Shown here piece by piece: positions 1 to 9,970 of a stretch of 27,152 nt of DNA. A program made the position numbers and the translations under genes. The first letter of the stretch is position 1. Each line of letters starts with the position of its first letter. The notes beneath the pieces are model-generated. The model was given only the letters and a program-made list of their open reading frames with translations, ran no database searches and was not told where the DNA came from. Origin of the DNA: Phoronis australis (lineage: Eukaryota > Phoronida > Phoronidae); assembly GCA_002633005.1 (NCBI GenBank), contig NMRA01001292.1:2630-29781 (forward strand), written 5' to 3'.

Positions 1-870
1 TAATGTAGTATATTTATCTCATTGAGCAGGCCCACATCATTGTTATATGTGGGCCCTAGCGCGCGCTTCTTGGCCAAGTTTCGGATTCGCAATTTTTATA
101 ATTTTTCGCGTACAAAACAATCTGGATTCCTGTTGCGGTAGAAGATCTGTACGGGAAAGATACAATACCAATCCCGTTGACCTGAGTACGCTGCGTCTGT
201 TCTGATCAGGGCCAGACCATGTAGTGTGACACTTTCCTCGCAAGATCAGCAAATCTTTTGCGTTCTTAATTTTTGAAGCACTGCGGAATGGTTTGAAGTG
301 TACAGCCACGGCTAAATACAGACATAGTGGCGAGGCTCGTGGTCTACTAGAAATTACGCGCACAATGATTTTTCAGAACTGTCGGATATTATTGATAAAT
401 TGAATACATTTACTGTAGATTTTTAAAACTGTGAGGTAAGACATTTTTCGCACTGATATACACACATTCATGGACTGGGCGCTTATTTTAGCGAAGTCTG
501 AAAACGAGTGGGGACGCTTATAGGGGCATGGGCGCTTGTTAGGACGAATGTTATAAAAATAATTTTGGCTAAAATGACATTGTACATTACAATAAGAAAT
601 CAGTTCCAAGAAATATGGTATTTTATTTGCTATGAGCACATGGACCGGTCTTCCACCTTTCTCCCCTTTTCTTCGTTTCGGACTAGTCCACAAATTCTTT
701 ATGCACGACCACACACTGTGTTTTTTGACGAATCGCGTAACGGGAGGTGACATGTACTGAATCGGTAGGGTCGCACTGCGCCGATGTTTTTTACTGCCGG
801 AGCATCGACACGATGACCAAACTGAACCTTAAATTCATGATAAAAACAGCACAAGGAGGAGGAAAATTAT
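1..870. other. Unassigned intergenic DNA
   Basis: No recognisable coding domain on either strand. Open frames here (the longest about 126 codons on the minus strand) have no motif I know. The only structure seen is a hairpin near the left edge, listed separately. Confidence 0.5.
29..55. repeat. 9-bp perfect hairpin
   Basis: GGCCCACAT at 29-37 pairs with ATGTGGGCC at 47-55 across a 9-base loop. It sits in otherwise unassigned sequence. It could be the inner end of a repeat cut by the window edge. Confidence 0.5.
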
Positions 871-952
871 TCATATTCATCTGGTAAACGATATATAGTG
901 CTTTTGCGCTCTGAAATTCGCTCGCCACCGGGCGACCGGCAAGTCAACTTCT

Positions 953-996
953 ACTCGCCCAGCACCATTTTTACTCGCATTGGCGACTGGGCGAGT
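953..996. repeat. Inverted repeat in a GC-rich patch
   Basis: ACTCGCCCAG (953-962) is repeated exactly in inverse orientation as CTGGGCGAGT (987-996). The whole 920-1000 patch is a mosaic of CTCGCC/GGCGA blocks. It probably belongs to an old repeat rather than a gene. Confidence 0.45.
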
Positions 997-1146
997 GGCT
1001 AAGCATATCCCTGGGAAGGATACCGACGAGATATTACTGGAATTGGTACGTTCAGGCACTGCACAGTACACCATGGCCAGCTGATCATCAGCCTGATGAT
1101 CACTCAAGAGGTTTTATCAGTGTGCCTCGTTTTCGATCATTATTTA

Positions 1147-1169
1147 AAGATGGCGCGGTAAGATGGCGC
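1147..1169 (+). promoter_or_regulatory. Tandem AAGATGGCGC motif pair
   Basis: AAGATGGCGC occurs at 1147-1156 and again at 1160-1169, 13 bp apart. It resembles the YY1-type AAGATGGCGGC element found at many animal transcription or translation starts. The first copy runs into CGGTAAGA, which could serve as a splice donor. No convincing downstream gene was found, so the regulatory reading is an inference. Confidence 0.25.
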
Positions 1170-1319
1170 TTTCGTGAAATAGGTGAATACTTGCCTTATG
1201 GTATTGCTGTGACGAAGTTGGCCATTTCTGGTACATGTAGATAGGTAAGCACCACTCTCATTGGTTAATGTCTGGAAAATGCGGTTTATAAAGCCAATGG
1301 AAAGAAGGGTTACATGCAG

Positions 1320-1425
1320 AAAACAACATTGGTACTGCGTAGACATAATGTAGTAGTTTTGCACTAAATCTGCAATTAGATACCTGTGGTTCGATTCCCA
1401 GTTGGAGATCCAGATTTTTCTGTGA
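1320..1425 (+). repeat. Possible degenerate tRNA-derived SINE head
   Basis: GGTTCGATTCC at 1387-1397 matches the internal RNA polymerase III B box. The upstream 50 bases contain only a weak A-box candidate, and no cloverleaf can be drawn. It may be a decayed tRNA-related SINE, but a chance B box cannot be excluded. Confidence 0.3.
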
Positions 1426-1455
1426 ATATTTGATAAATTAGTACATGCACGTGGT

Positions 1456-1510
1456 AGATGCATGTGGTTCCTCAAAAGGTTTAATAACTTTTGAGAAACC
1501 ATATGCATCT
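1456..1510. repeat. 23-bp-arm hairpin
   Basis: Arms 1456-1478 and 1488-1510 are inverse complements over 23 bp with two differences, both able to form G-U pairs in RNA. The loop is 9 bases (1479-1487). The size suits either a small foldback element or an RNA hairpin; nothing else supports a miRNA. Confidence 0.6.
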
Positions 1511-2472
1511 CGAGTTGTCCCTGTATTGTGGCCGATGGAGACCTTTGAGCAGAAATACTAAACCAAGGTTGTGATGAGTATGCAGCATGCAAAATAAAAC
1601 TGGACAGAGCAAGAGTGAACTTCTTTTTAGTGCTTTGTCAATGACTCCCAGATTTTTCGCAGAACTCTTTTCACGGAATTTGTCTTTGAAAGATCATTTA
1701 GTTGAGCTACCGCCGACATGGCGTTAGCAGCGTGGTTCACAAGTTGCAGCAACGAGATGGCATCGTTAGTTGTCGTTACACATTCACTAAGCTATACAAC
1801 AGGTACAAGTATCTTTAGAACACACAGTGGTTGTAATGAAGACAAGCAACCGGGACTTATTACAGTAAATTGACACCATTTTAACGATATTTTATGGACG
1901 TGAAAATAAATCACCTCAAATACAAGTCACAAGTCAAATAGATTGACCGACATATCATTATTACCCCGGATAGCCTTGTTTTGCAAATTTATTGCATTAC
2001 ATTTTCAAGTTTATTTCTCGTAAAGATCACCAATCCATTTCAACAGAACTCTTATGGCACATGGTATCGTAAGTTAACAAATACATTTACAATAATCATA
2101 TATTATCCATGATCGCATTTCTTCCCTCTTTTGCATTCCATGTTTTCTTTGTAATACTTTGGACAATTAAAAAAGACGAATGAAACATCCAATGTTAATA
2201 TTTCTAATGTTTTAAGATAAGCATATCTGGCGGATGTCTGTATAAAGTGGGACTTGCAGTAGCATGTATTTCATTTTTTATCCTTGTCATATGTCTATCT
2301 TAATGTATGACCTCCATTGACCATTATTGTGAGCTGAAGTGAACAAACGCGCGAATACAACCTTATCCCAGACAAGTAATTAACTTTTTTATAACTACAG
2401 GCAAGTTTTTCATATCTACAGGTAAGTTGTTTTTGCATAATATTTGCACACCAAGACCTGCCTCCCGTTTTG
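1511..2472. other. Unassigned AT-rich intergenic DNA
   Basis: No domain-bearing open frame was seen. Near 2395-2435 a short sequence containing CTACAGGYAAGTT occurs twice, 21 bp apart. The rest shows no structure I can name. Confidence 0.45.
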
Positions 2473-2600
2473 TAACGCGTTAGGACCTCGCTAAAAAGCA
2501 AGACTTCGCGAGATTACGTGAGATATTTCCGCGTGTTTTGAATGAGATCACGTGATTTTGGCTTGATTTTAGCTAGGTCCTAGCTTACGTCCTAACGTTA
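2473..2600. mobile_element. Small foldback (MITE-like) element
   Basis: The ends are inverse: TAACGCGTTAGGAC at 2473-2486 versus GTCCTAACGTTA at 2589-2600 (two-base gap). Inside, GAGATTACGTGAGAT and ATGAGATCACGTGATT form a second imperfect inverted pair. No coding capacity and no clear target-site duplication. It fits a non-autonomous foldback or MITE; family unknown. Confidence 0.45.
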
Positions 2601-4300
2601 CTGAACGCACGCCTGGTTTGCGTGGAAAATCTGGGAAATAGCTTTACTGGTCCAACTCGTGACAGCTCTGTCGGAACTCGTTTACAAACTGCAATTCTTT
2701 AGTTCCACACCAGGATTTGTCCGAACAGAACTGTAACATGATATAAGTATTGAAGTCCTACTGCTTGCCCACTTGTTCTACAAGCTCGAAATTGAATATC
2801 ATAGCGAATTTCAATTATTTGCATGATAACGCTTCATAAGTTTTAGCCACTACGTGACTACAGGTGTATTCTGGATTATATTTCCGCGAGCTGCATCATT
2901 TCAAAAATGTTACACACCATTTCTATTTTAGGATGAAAAGAAATCCCCAAATTTAACATTCATGCATGAGGCTAGGTAAATCGTCGAGTCGGCAATTTTC
3001 ATATTTCGATTTCCTTGCATATTAAGTTAGACATGAAAGCCAAAAACGAAAGTTAGCTCAGGTCTCTACCCCTTCTCAGTTTGAACCTGCGCTCACAGAA
3101 TATAAATCCACCACCAGTATCAATTTTAGCCTAGACCTAGTGCTTTTTTGAAAATCTGAATAGAGGCATATCGGCAATTATTGAAACTCCTGGTGATGAT
3201 TTTCTAAAAGCCATGCAAATTGGAAAACAAATCCCGCACTATTTTCGCTCCTCTCTGTCGGATGGATTTTACTGAAAAGGTGAACAACAGAAAATGAATC
3301 GTCACCGATTGTCAAGAACAGACTGGAACCAACCATGGTTTTTGGACAATCGTGACTTTTTAAAACTAGAATTTGACATATCTTGGCTGCAAAAGTTTCC
3401 TAATTTTTGACGGAGAAAGGAAACTTTGAGGACTACTTCTGTTCTTTGGCCAAAAATTGACCTCTTTCGTTCCTGTCTTAAATATCCACGATATCTGAAG
3501 GAAAACATCTTGTGGTTGCTATTGGCGTTTTAACGACAAATATTTATAAGTGTTTTCATCACTATAACTATTTCTACAACACATCAATGTCGTCTGCAAA
3601 CAATGGACACTATATATTAATGGAACCATTATTCACTGTTAAACGTCGGGTACTACTCTGTACCATTTCCAAGTCATTTAATATAGAAAAAACAAAACGA
3701 GATATTTGACAGCCCTGACCCATGTGTCACTATTGTGTGGTATGCAAGATTGAGCATTTCCATAAATAGATTATAAAACATAGATTTTACCAGTTATACC
3801 ATATTTTATCATTTTAGAGCTCAGACAATGTCACCCTATCCACCCAAATGCTTTTTGGAAGTCAACGAAACGGCATTAAAATGTACCCCTATTTCTTGAA
3901 ACGTATTCCTTCATCAGTGTGTTTAAAACACACATGTTGTCCATCGTGCAACATCCGTTGAAGAATCATACTTGACTTAACTGATTATATCGAATTCCAA
4001 AACAAATCCACATGGAACGGGTGTTGCGGCCTTCACAAGTAAATAATGAAAATGGAACATTTGCGATCAAAACCGAATGAATTATTTTTGACATTTTCAG
4101 TTCTTCGTTGCCTTCGTTGATTGTGCACATAATGGCAATTTTGCCGAAAACGAGTGACATGCGCAGAGGGTTGGTTGTTCGAGAGCTGGATAAGCACTGC
4201 CAGTAGACCTAAATGTGGGATAGAGATTGAGTTTAGTAATTGTCTTAAGACGAGAAAAGACTAGCTAAAGTCACATGTGCTTTCATTGAAAATATACACA
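2601..4300. other. Unassigned intergenic DNA
   Basis: About 1.7 kb without a recognisable gene. It holds a 12-bp-arm inverted repeat (3301-3313 with 3345-3356, one-base bulge) and a 9-bp pair (3392-3400 with 3419-3427). Short open frames here show no known motif. Confidence 0.45.
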
Positions 4301-4303
4301 GAT

Positions 4304-4315
4304 ATCTCGCGAGAT
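4304..4315. repeat. Palindrome ATCTCGCGAGAT
   Basis: Perfect 12-bp palindrome centred on CGCG. TCTCGCGAGA is a known promoter element in vertebrates, but no promoter context is visible. The words TAGCGAGATACTAG and CGTTACTGAAC follow; the latter also occurs at the edge of the 2473-2600 element, so a related repeat remnant is possible. Confidence 0.3.
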
Positions 4316-4879
4316 CTAGCAAGATTTTGTATTTCTAGCGAGATACTAGCGTTACTGAACTATACCCTAGACTCGTATCTCCCAGATATATGGTGTGCTG
4401 CCAGCCTTTCTACATTGTGTGTGATTTATAGCGATGTGAGTACATGCTTGGATTTGTGGAATCCTTTCTAATTATTTAACAAGCATCTGTGTATGAATGT
4501 CGAGTGCTTTTCTACAACCGAAAACTTCCATTTCTCTGTACCCACCTCTCGATTCTAAGCCATCGCCTATGTTTAGCTTGGCCACGCTTTTGTAGTCCAA
4601 TACTTAAGTGTTTAATGTGAATTGACCTTTTGCACATATGGTCAACAACCTCANACGAAAAATGCATAACGCATTTTCCGTCGTCTATTTCCCTGATACT
4701 GCTGATTCTGATTTCAGCAAACTAAAGGGTTTCATAATTTGACGGTAATTTGGCCGTATTTTGCACGCGCATTAAAATTTCGCAGAAATGTTTCCCTAAA
4801 GTTCAAACCGTAAATTCTGATAGAAAAACCAAGATTTCAACCAGTGACGGTTATTACAACTGATTTCACAGCGACTAGT
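4316..4879. other. Unassigned DNA with a one-base gap
   Basis: No gene recognised. A single N is present at 4654. Unlike the later gaps, its flanks are not duplicated, so it looks like one uncalled base. Confidence 0.5.
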
Positions 4880-5158
4880 TTGCGAATTGTAGTGCAATAT
4901 TATTAATATTAAGTACAATAATAGTAATTACGTGTATCATTAAGATATAAATAATAATTATAATACTTGTCTTAATGTAAGAGTCTGTTACAATAAAGAA
5001 TTGTAATGAAATGAAAAGTCTGGTCAGCACTCCAGCTATGGCCGCATCACACGACCTATGTCTGAAAACACTTCTCCACAAACCAGGATTCGAACACTTG
5101 ACCTTCTGCTACAAATGTAACTGTGCAAACGCTCTAGTCCACTGAGCCAATGGGGCCC
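4880..5158 (-). mobile_element. tRNA-derived SINE
   Basis: On the minus strand an A-box-like TGGCTCAGTGG (5139-5149) is followed by a B box GTTCGAATCC (5086-5095) at tRNA-like spacing. Downstream comes an unrelated body of about 100 bases and then an AT-rich tail of TTATT and ATTATT runs down to about 4880. The acceptor and T stems do not pair, so it is not a functional tRNA. The layout (head, body, simple tail) is that of a tRNA-derived SINE. The body matches no family I recognise, and the 3' boundary is approximate. Confidence 0.6.
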
Positions 5159-5445
5159 AGGTCGAATAGAGAAATCCAATCAGATTTAGTAATGGGTATA
5201 TCGCCCTTGAACTCCTGAGTGCTTATGATATATACATGTACATGAACACGTAAAATAAATTTATGGAATACATGAAAAAATAATCATAACAGAATCGGCA
5301 ATAGTATGAATAATATTCATATAAACAATGACAATTTCAACAATGACTGGCTTTTCTTTATAAGTAATCGGTCATTCTGATTACTTTTACCAATATGTAG
5401 TTCAGAGATTTGATGGTCCTAAGGTGAGCTCGAGGCAATCTTTAA

Positions 5446-5608
5446 AGGAGGAAGCAACATTTTCATGTCATTTTTAGTAAAAATATGTTTTGTTGATTAT
5501 CCTGGACATATGTTTTAGTTCATTACGGCTTCCAGTAATTTCATTTAGTACTCGTGCCCTACTCCGGAAGTGACGTTTAGGGGATTTTGAATTTCCCTCC
5601 ATTTTGTT
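5446..5608 (+). repeat. Left terminal inverted repeat of element 1
   Basis: Starts directly after TTAA. It aligns along its full length with the reverse complement of 6693-6853 and ends in CCATTTTG on both sides. Differences are scattered substitutions and small indels. Confidence 0.75.
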
Positions 5609-5707
5609 CCTGCGTTCAAGTTTACTGTGAGGATCTGTGCCAATGTTGGTTTCGTGCTGGTTTCCTAAAACTGTCGTCACCACTTCTCATTGACGAGAGC
5701 GACGGCA

Positions 5708-6477
5708 ATGACAGAAAACATTTCTCATAGGAGTGGTGACGAGGAAGTTTTTCACGAACAGTGAGTGGGTGGGCCTGAGTATAGTGAAGCAGCATACGGG
5801 CAGACACGTGTTGAGAGGGATGAGACAGAGATTGAGGACAGACGTGATGGGGCCTCTTGGTGTAAATGCACGGTGTGTACTGTTATGCTGACCTCAATGG
5901 AAGGCCTGGCTGTTCCAACTGGAACTGCTTATATCCAGCCATGTGACTGCATCGCCACACCTTTGGCACTTTCTAACTATACTTTAGTCAAGCCTGTAAA
6001 AACTTATCGAGGATTGGCTCATCGGCCTGTTCACAGGACGACGAACTGGTCTCCTCACCAACTGAACCTGTATTCACTCCCACTACTCAACATCGTTGCC
6101 GGGTTGTTTACAAGCTCTGGGCAGGAGACAACACCAGCACAGGGAAATTCGCTGCTAGTTCCGGAATTGCATGCTCTGGGGGTACGTTTGGAGGCCTGGT
6201 TGACAGTAGATGAAGTGACTCCAGTCACTGTAGAGTCCACAGCTCGCGAGGCTCCTCGCTTCAAAAATACACTCCTCGGGGGTAGCGACGGGGAACAGCC
6301 GGGAATCAACAACGCGTTGCTTCGAATGACTTTCATCAATTCCGTGTACACATATCTTTCGTAATCCGACGACAGAAGATGATTGCCAAACACTCGGTAA
6401 TTCTCCACTGCTTTTTACGGGTAACTATGCGTTCGTCGTACGAAAAAGCCAAGTACGAAGGAGTGTGTCATCTTTCG
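5708..6477 (+). pseudogene. Decayed P2X7 intracellular-domain-like ORF
   Basis: An ATG at 5708 opens MTENISHRSGDEEVFHEQ, then an in-frame TGA (5762-5764), after which the same frame continues in acidic sequence to WCKCTVCTVMLTSMEG (about 5855-5902). The WCxCxxCxxMPT-like motif is the hallmark of the cysteine-rich, zinc-binding C-terminal domain of P2X7 receptors, which also occurs in many stand-alone invertebrate proteins. Further on in that frame, CIATPLALSNYTL resembles the family's CITxH...VCL block. A different frame (from 6313) carries FRVHISFV and then ILHCFLRV...SYEKAKYEGV, resembling the family's closing IPSCVV..IR..YP..YxGF block. The expected CC dipeptide after the first motif is absent. 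Stops and frame changes suggest a pseudogene, though unrecognised introns could explain some breaks. It lies wholly between the two inverted repeats of element 1. Confidence 0.55.
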
Positions 6478-6492
6478 GAAAGCCATGTACTG

Positions 6493-6575
6493 GCATACAT
6501 GTATGCATACCCAACATTCGCGTGAGACGATAATGAGTATACCCCGGTACGACGATAATGAGTACACCCAGGTAC
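6493..6575. repeat. Palindrome plus 2 x 25-bp tandem repeat
   Basis: GCATACATGTATGC (6493-6506) is a perfect 14-bp palindrome. It is followed by two copies of a 25-bp unit beginning GACGATAATGAGTA at 6526 and 6551, with two differences between them. Both lie inside element 1 near its right arm. Confidence 0.6.
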
Positions 6576-6692
6576 GCAGCAACTGTGTGGCATGTTGACT
6601 GACTCGCAAACAAACGCAAACCACGACCCAGCATATAACAATCATGGTAAAAATTGACTGATTTGACAGCTCACACAGTCAGACTATATGAT

Positions 6693-6853
6693 AACAAAAT
6701 GGCGGGGAATTCTTAACCACCTCAATGTCACTTCCGGAGTAAGACACAACTAATTAATAAATTACAGGAAGCCGTTGTTAACTGAAAACATGTCTGAGAT
6801 AATCAACGAACTGTATTTTTAATAAAAATGACATGAAAAAGGTTGCCTTCTCC
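6693..6853 (-). repeat. Right terminal inverted repeat of element 1
   Basis: The reverse complement matches 5446-5608. It is followed by ATAA (6854-6857), one base different from the TTAA at the left end. Confidence 0.75.
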
Positions 6854-6857
6854 ATAA

Positions 6858-7423
6858 CTTACATGTACAACAATTGTTCGATGCAACCTTGCTCTAAGGT
6901 GACGTTTATTTCGAATTAGCAAACTTATGTACTTTGTGAAGGAGACGATAATTGAAAGGAACCTTAAGATATGGCCTCAACTAAGTCACCCCAGGTGAGT
7001 AGTTTACATGGCACCTAAAGATTCACAACCAACTTTCAAGATCATGCAGTAATCGGCAAGAGAAAAAAATTACTTCATATACTCCATTTGATATTTCCAT
7101 TGTTTAACTCTCGTGTATTCGAAATGTTTACATTTTACATACATTTCAATTCAGAAAGGGTATGTGTTATTTACACAAGTTGTTCATTTCTCCATGCCTC
7201 GGAAACGGAAAGAAACATCGGACGTTTGCACTACAGCTCTGAATATTGATATGAAACGACGACACATTTTGAGTCCAGTTTTATCTTCCCTTCAAACGGG
7301 CTTTCAAAAGAATGCCTAGGTTTACAGGCATGGCGTTGATGATAGTAGAGATTTGAACTATCATGAAAAAATACATCACCCTTACAAAAATGCACTTAGG
7401 TTTTAATCGAAAAATTGAAGTCA
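6858..7423. other. Unassigned intergenic DNA
   Basis: No recognisable coding domain or repeat. The longest frame (7113-7319, plus) starts at an ATG but is low-complexity and matches nothing I know. Confidence 0.45.
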
Positions 7424-7560
7424 GAAAACTTAAGTTTTCAGCAAAAACGTAAGTATTTTGTAACAAGATTTTGGAACACATTTGATTTTTCTAAAACTTG
7501 AGTTGTAAAAACGCAAGTTTGTTCCAAATAAACTTGTTCCAAAATACTTAAGTTTTGAAA
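7424..7560. repeat. Complex foldback of AAGT/ACTT-type repeats
   Basis: A perfect 16-bp palindrome GAAAACTTAAGTTTTC (7424-7439) precedes an imperfect inverted repeat of about 30 bp: 7450-7478 pairs with 7520-7550, sharing TAAGTATTTTG and TTGGAACA. Variants of AAAACNYAAGT recur several times between the arms. It has no coding capacity and resembles a small foldback element. Confidence 0.6.
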
Positions 7561-9490
7561 AAAACAGCGGTTTTGAGGTAAAAAGATTTCACTAAAATCG
7601 ACAGAGGAGTTATTTTGGTGTGATTGTACCCTTCTTACAAAGGAGAATTTGACTTACAACAGGAGTTGACGTAATAGTAACAATGGCACATGGATACAAA
7701 ACACAATTCTATAATCCCTAGTCTTCTTTCTTTCACTTTTACTAGTTGACAGACCTTGTTTTTTGATGCATGAGCTAGAATGGAGGCCACTAAATAAGGT
7801 TAGGGATAACCTTTAGGACAGAAGATGTCCGACAAAACCGTCAGATCACTTCCAATGAAGCTCACCTAAGCATTGGTCAGGCCGACTTAAAAAGCGGTTT
7901 TCATAGTATAAATTCGACGCGGCAGACCCAGACGGTGCTGTAATCCGGAACAATTATGAAACATTACACAAATCGAAGTTTTCACAAAGTTACATCATTC
8001 TGCAACTTTTATTGCTGGGCCCGGCCCTCGGTCCTTTAAAACCTGGTGAACGATGTAAATTCCTAACAAAACTTGCCTTGAACTAAGGTTAATGTGTTTA
8101 CGTTGCTTTTTATGATTATTCTACTGAGTACTACAGGTGGTATCTGGGACATTGTCGTTTGATTGTACATGTAATATGCTAAGCAGCAAATATCTGTTAT
8201 AGAGTAACTCATGGACAGTAAGTCGGCAAACGGGTATCAGACCATTCTTGTAAATACAATTAAACCTGGTAAATCTATTTGAAATAATGTGAATCTTGCA
8301 CAGAAATTGTAGTTGTGACAATAAAAGATCAGTTAATTGGAGAACGACTACCAAGAATGTTGACGCTTAGACACCGATTAAGTATTGGATCGTGTGGTTT
8401 TTGATGAACATGACCAAATGTCTTACCTGTAAACAGAGGTTTGGAAATTCCACCGTTCAAAGAGGAGTTAACGGCACCACCCTACGGGAAACTTGCTCGG
8501 CGTTTTGCCAGTGGCGCCACCAGTGAGCATGTGATGAACTGTTTTGTTATGCCTCTTACCGGCCCGCAGAAACCGGTTGTAATCGCCAACCGAAGAATTT
8601 GAATCGAGTCTTCCCAGGCAGGGTAGAATTCCTCACAAATGAAATTTTAATGAAGTTATAGCTCTGCGCAAATAGTGTTCATTTCAATCAAGAAAAATGC
8701 TACATAGAAGGTTTTAGGATTTGTTCCCATAACAAGTTTTGAAATGTGTCGTTCTAAAAAATGTAACCAATAAAACACGTGGACATCTTTTTTAATCCTT
8801 GCGGCATCTCTATGAAACTTGCCCTCGCTGAAAAATTACAGTTAGATTTATATTACAATGCCAAAATCTATGGTTGAAGGTTGCTTCGCCACTAATACAA
8901 GAATTTCGTCATGGTAGACATATTTCGCAATAGGTAATCATGGACGTTCTAGGATACCTTGTGCGCTAACCAGTTCAGTTATCTGTCTGCAGTCAAGACT
9001 GTGGCTTGACCGAAGAAAACGTCGAGTCGTGCTCAAACTGCTTACCAATAAGTGCATTGAAAAAACCGGGTGTGCTATTTTTGTACTAGGCAGCGTATAC
9101 ATGAGCGTTTCCGAAGACTGTGGATCGTATACTGTGTAATTGAACTTTTGCTAAAACTTCTCCCTATGCGTCGCCAGCAGAATAAATACCAAAATGTCAA
9201 CTTATTTTCCACATGAACATGCTTTTAGTAATTTTTGACGTTCGTGTGTATGATGTACTGTCGACTTACTCAACTCTATGACGTAAAAACTTGCAATCCC
9301 GTTAGTCATTCCCATTAGTTCCTTTAGCTTAAAGTTGCGTTATCTCCATAAAAATAGCAATAATAACCTTGTGAAAATTTATAAAATCTAGTTTATGTCC
9401 TAAACATTTCAAAAGGAACCTAAAAAGATAAGCAATATTCCAGCTCAAATATAAGAGATGACTTCCAAATGCATTGTCCGTAGACCTTTA
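7561..9490. other. Unassigned intergenic DNA
   Basis: About 1.9 kb with no confident gene. A slightly GC-richer stretch (8430-8640) has a 38-codon ORF from an ATG at 8409 with a CxxC pair. It also has an overlapping open frame of about 55 codons, but neither has a recognised domain. GTGGCGCCAC near 8513 is a palindrome. Confidence 0.4.
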
Positions 9491-9580
9491 TAATAATAAT
9501 TATAACAATAATAATAAGAATAACAATAATAATAATAACAATAATAATAATAATAATAATAATAACAAGAATAATAATAA
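9491..9580. repeat. (AAT)n microsatellite
   Basis: Interrupted AAT/AAC/AAG trinucleotide tract ending in AATAATAATAATTTTATTTATAG. Such tails often mark the 3' end of a SINE or LINE inserted in minus orientation, but no retroelement body is recognised to its right. Confidence 0.85.
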
Positions 9581-9619
9581 TTTTATTTATAGAGAATAAA
9601 AAACATGTTAAGAGTAAAA

Positions 9620-9805
9620 CTTATCTACCACATAATAATTGACCTATCGCCAGGATTATGACGGACGGCTTTAATTGACCAATCAGAACGCAGCATTCTT
9701 GGCACACCTTCGTCTGCGTTTCCAAGTCGCCATTTTACCCGACAAACCACACGCAGTCGAGTAAAGCTTACTTTAGTCTATAGCTCAAGAAATTGTCCGC
9801 TAAGA
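9620..9805 (+). promoter_or_regulatory. Possible promoter region upstream of THAP remnant
   Basis: Contains GACCAATCAG (a CCAAT box) near 9680 and CGCCATTTTAC near 9729, the reverse complement of a YY1-like AAAATGGCG. It is immediately upstream of the THAP-like ATG. This may be a relic transposon promoter; support is motif-level only. Confidence 0.25.
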
Positions 9806-9970
9806 ATGGGGAAACGGTGTTGATATGACGTGTGTAGCACCGACAGCCGTTATGCTGCTTCAGAATAATATCCCGTCATTTTTGGCACGTCCTAAGCCGA
9901 AAAATGATGTTGAAAAGCGTAAACTATGGATCAAACTGTAAGGCCACACGAGCACCTGAACTTAGCGATG
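9806..9970 (+). pseudogene. Broken THAP-type zinc finger
   Basis: An ATG at 9806 opens MGKRC, then a TGA, then YDVCSTDSRYAASE, a TAA and YPVIFGTS (to 9895). This resembles the start of THAP domains, with the first two zinc cysteines spaced C-x4-C and the STDSRY block seen in a transposon-associated THAP subgroup. A second frame (9876-9941) reads RPKPKNDVEKRKLWIKL, matching the PKP...EKxxxWIxL segment. A third (9944-9970) reads PHEHLNLAM, matching the RPHExLN segment. The domain is therefore in order but split over three frames with three stops. The terminal C..H and AVPTIF box are not seen, possibly lost or in another exon. THAP domains bind DNA in P-element-like and Kolobok transposases and in host proteins. 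Here a transposon origin is likely given the surroundings. Confidence 0.65.

Larger units (their letters stand above)
5442..6857. mobile_element. TTAA-type TIR element 1 with P2X7-like ORF
   Basis: The left end reads TTAA (5442-5445) then AGGAGGAAGCAAC; the right end is the inverse, GTTGCCTTCTCC ending at 6853, followed by ATAA. The inverted homology runs about 160 bp (5446-5608 against 6693-6853), roughly three-quarters identical by eye. It includes shared blocks such as TTCATGTCATTTTT and CTCCGGAAGTGAC. Between the arms lies a decayed reading frame resembling the P2X7 C-terminal domain and no transposase that I can see. The TTAA target is typical of piggyBac and Kolobok superfamilies, but assignment to either is inference. 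The right-hand ATAA implies one mutated target base. Divergence of the arms points to an old insertion. Confidence 0.7.

Noticed and set aside
373-753. 126-codon minus-strand ORF
   Set aside because: Longest anonymous frame at the left but no recognisable domain, signal or coding-like pattern.
5086-5157. Functional tRNA gene on the minus strand
   Set aside because: A and B boxes are present but acceptor and T stems do not pair, and a SINE-like body and tail follow.
6055-6408. 117-codon minus-strand ORF
   Set aside because: It starts at a non-ATG codon and is antisense to the P2X7-like frame, with no domain of its own.
5418-6908. Extension of element 1 arms outward to CCTAAGG / CCTTAG
   Set aside because: Similarity beyond the TTAA border requires large gaps and is probably chance.
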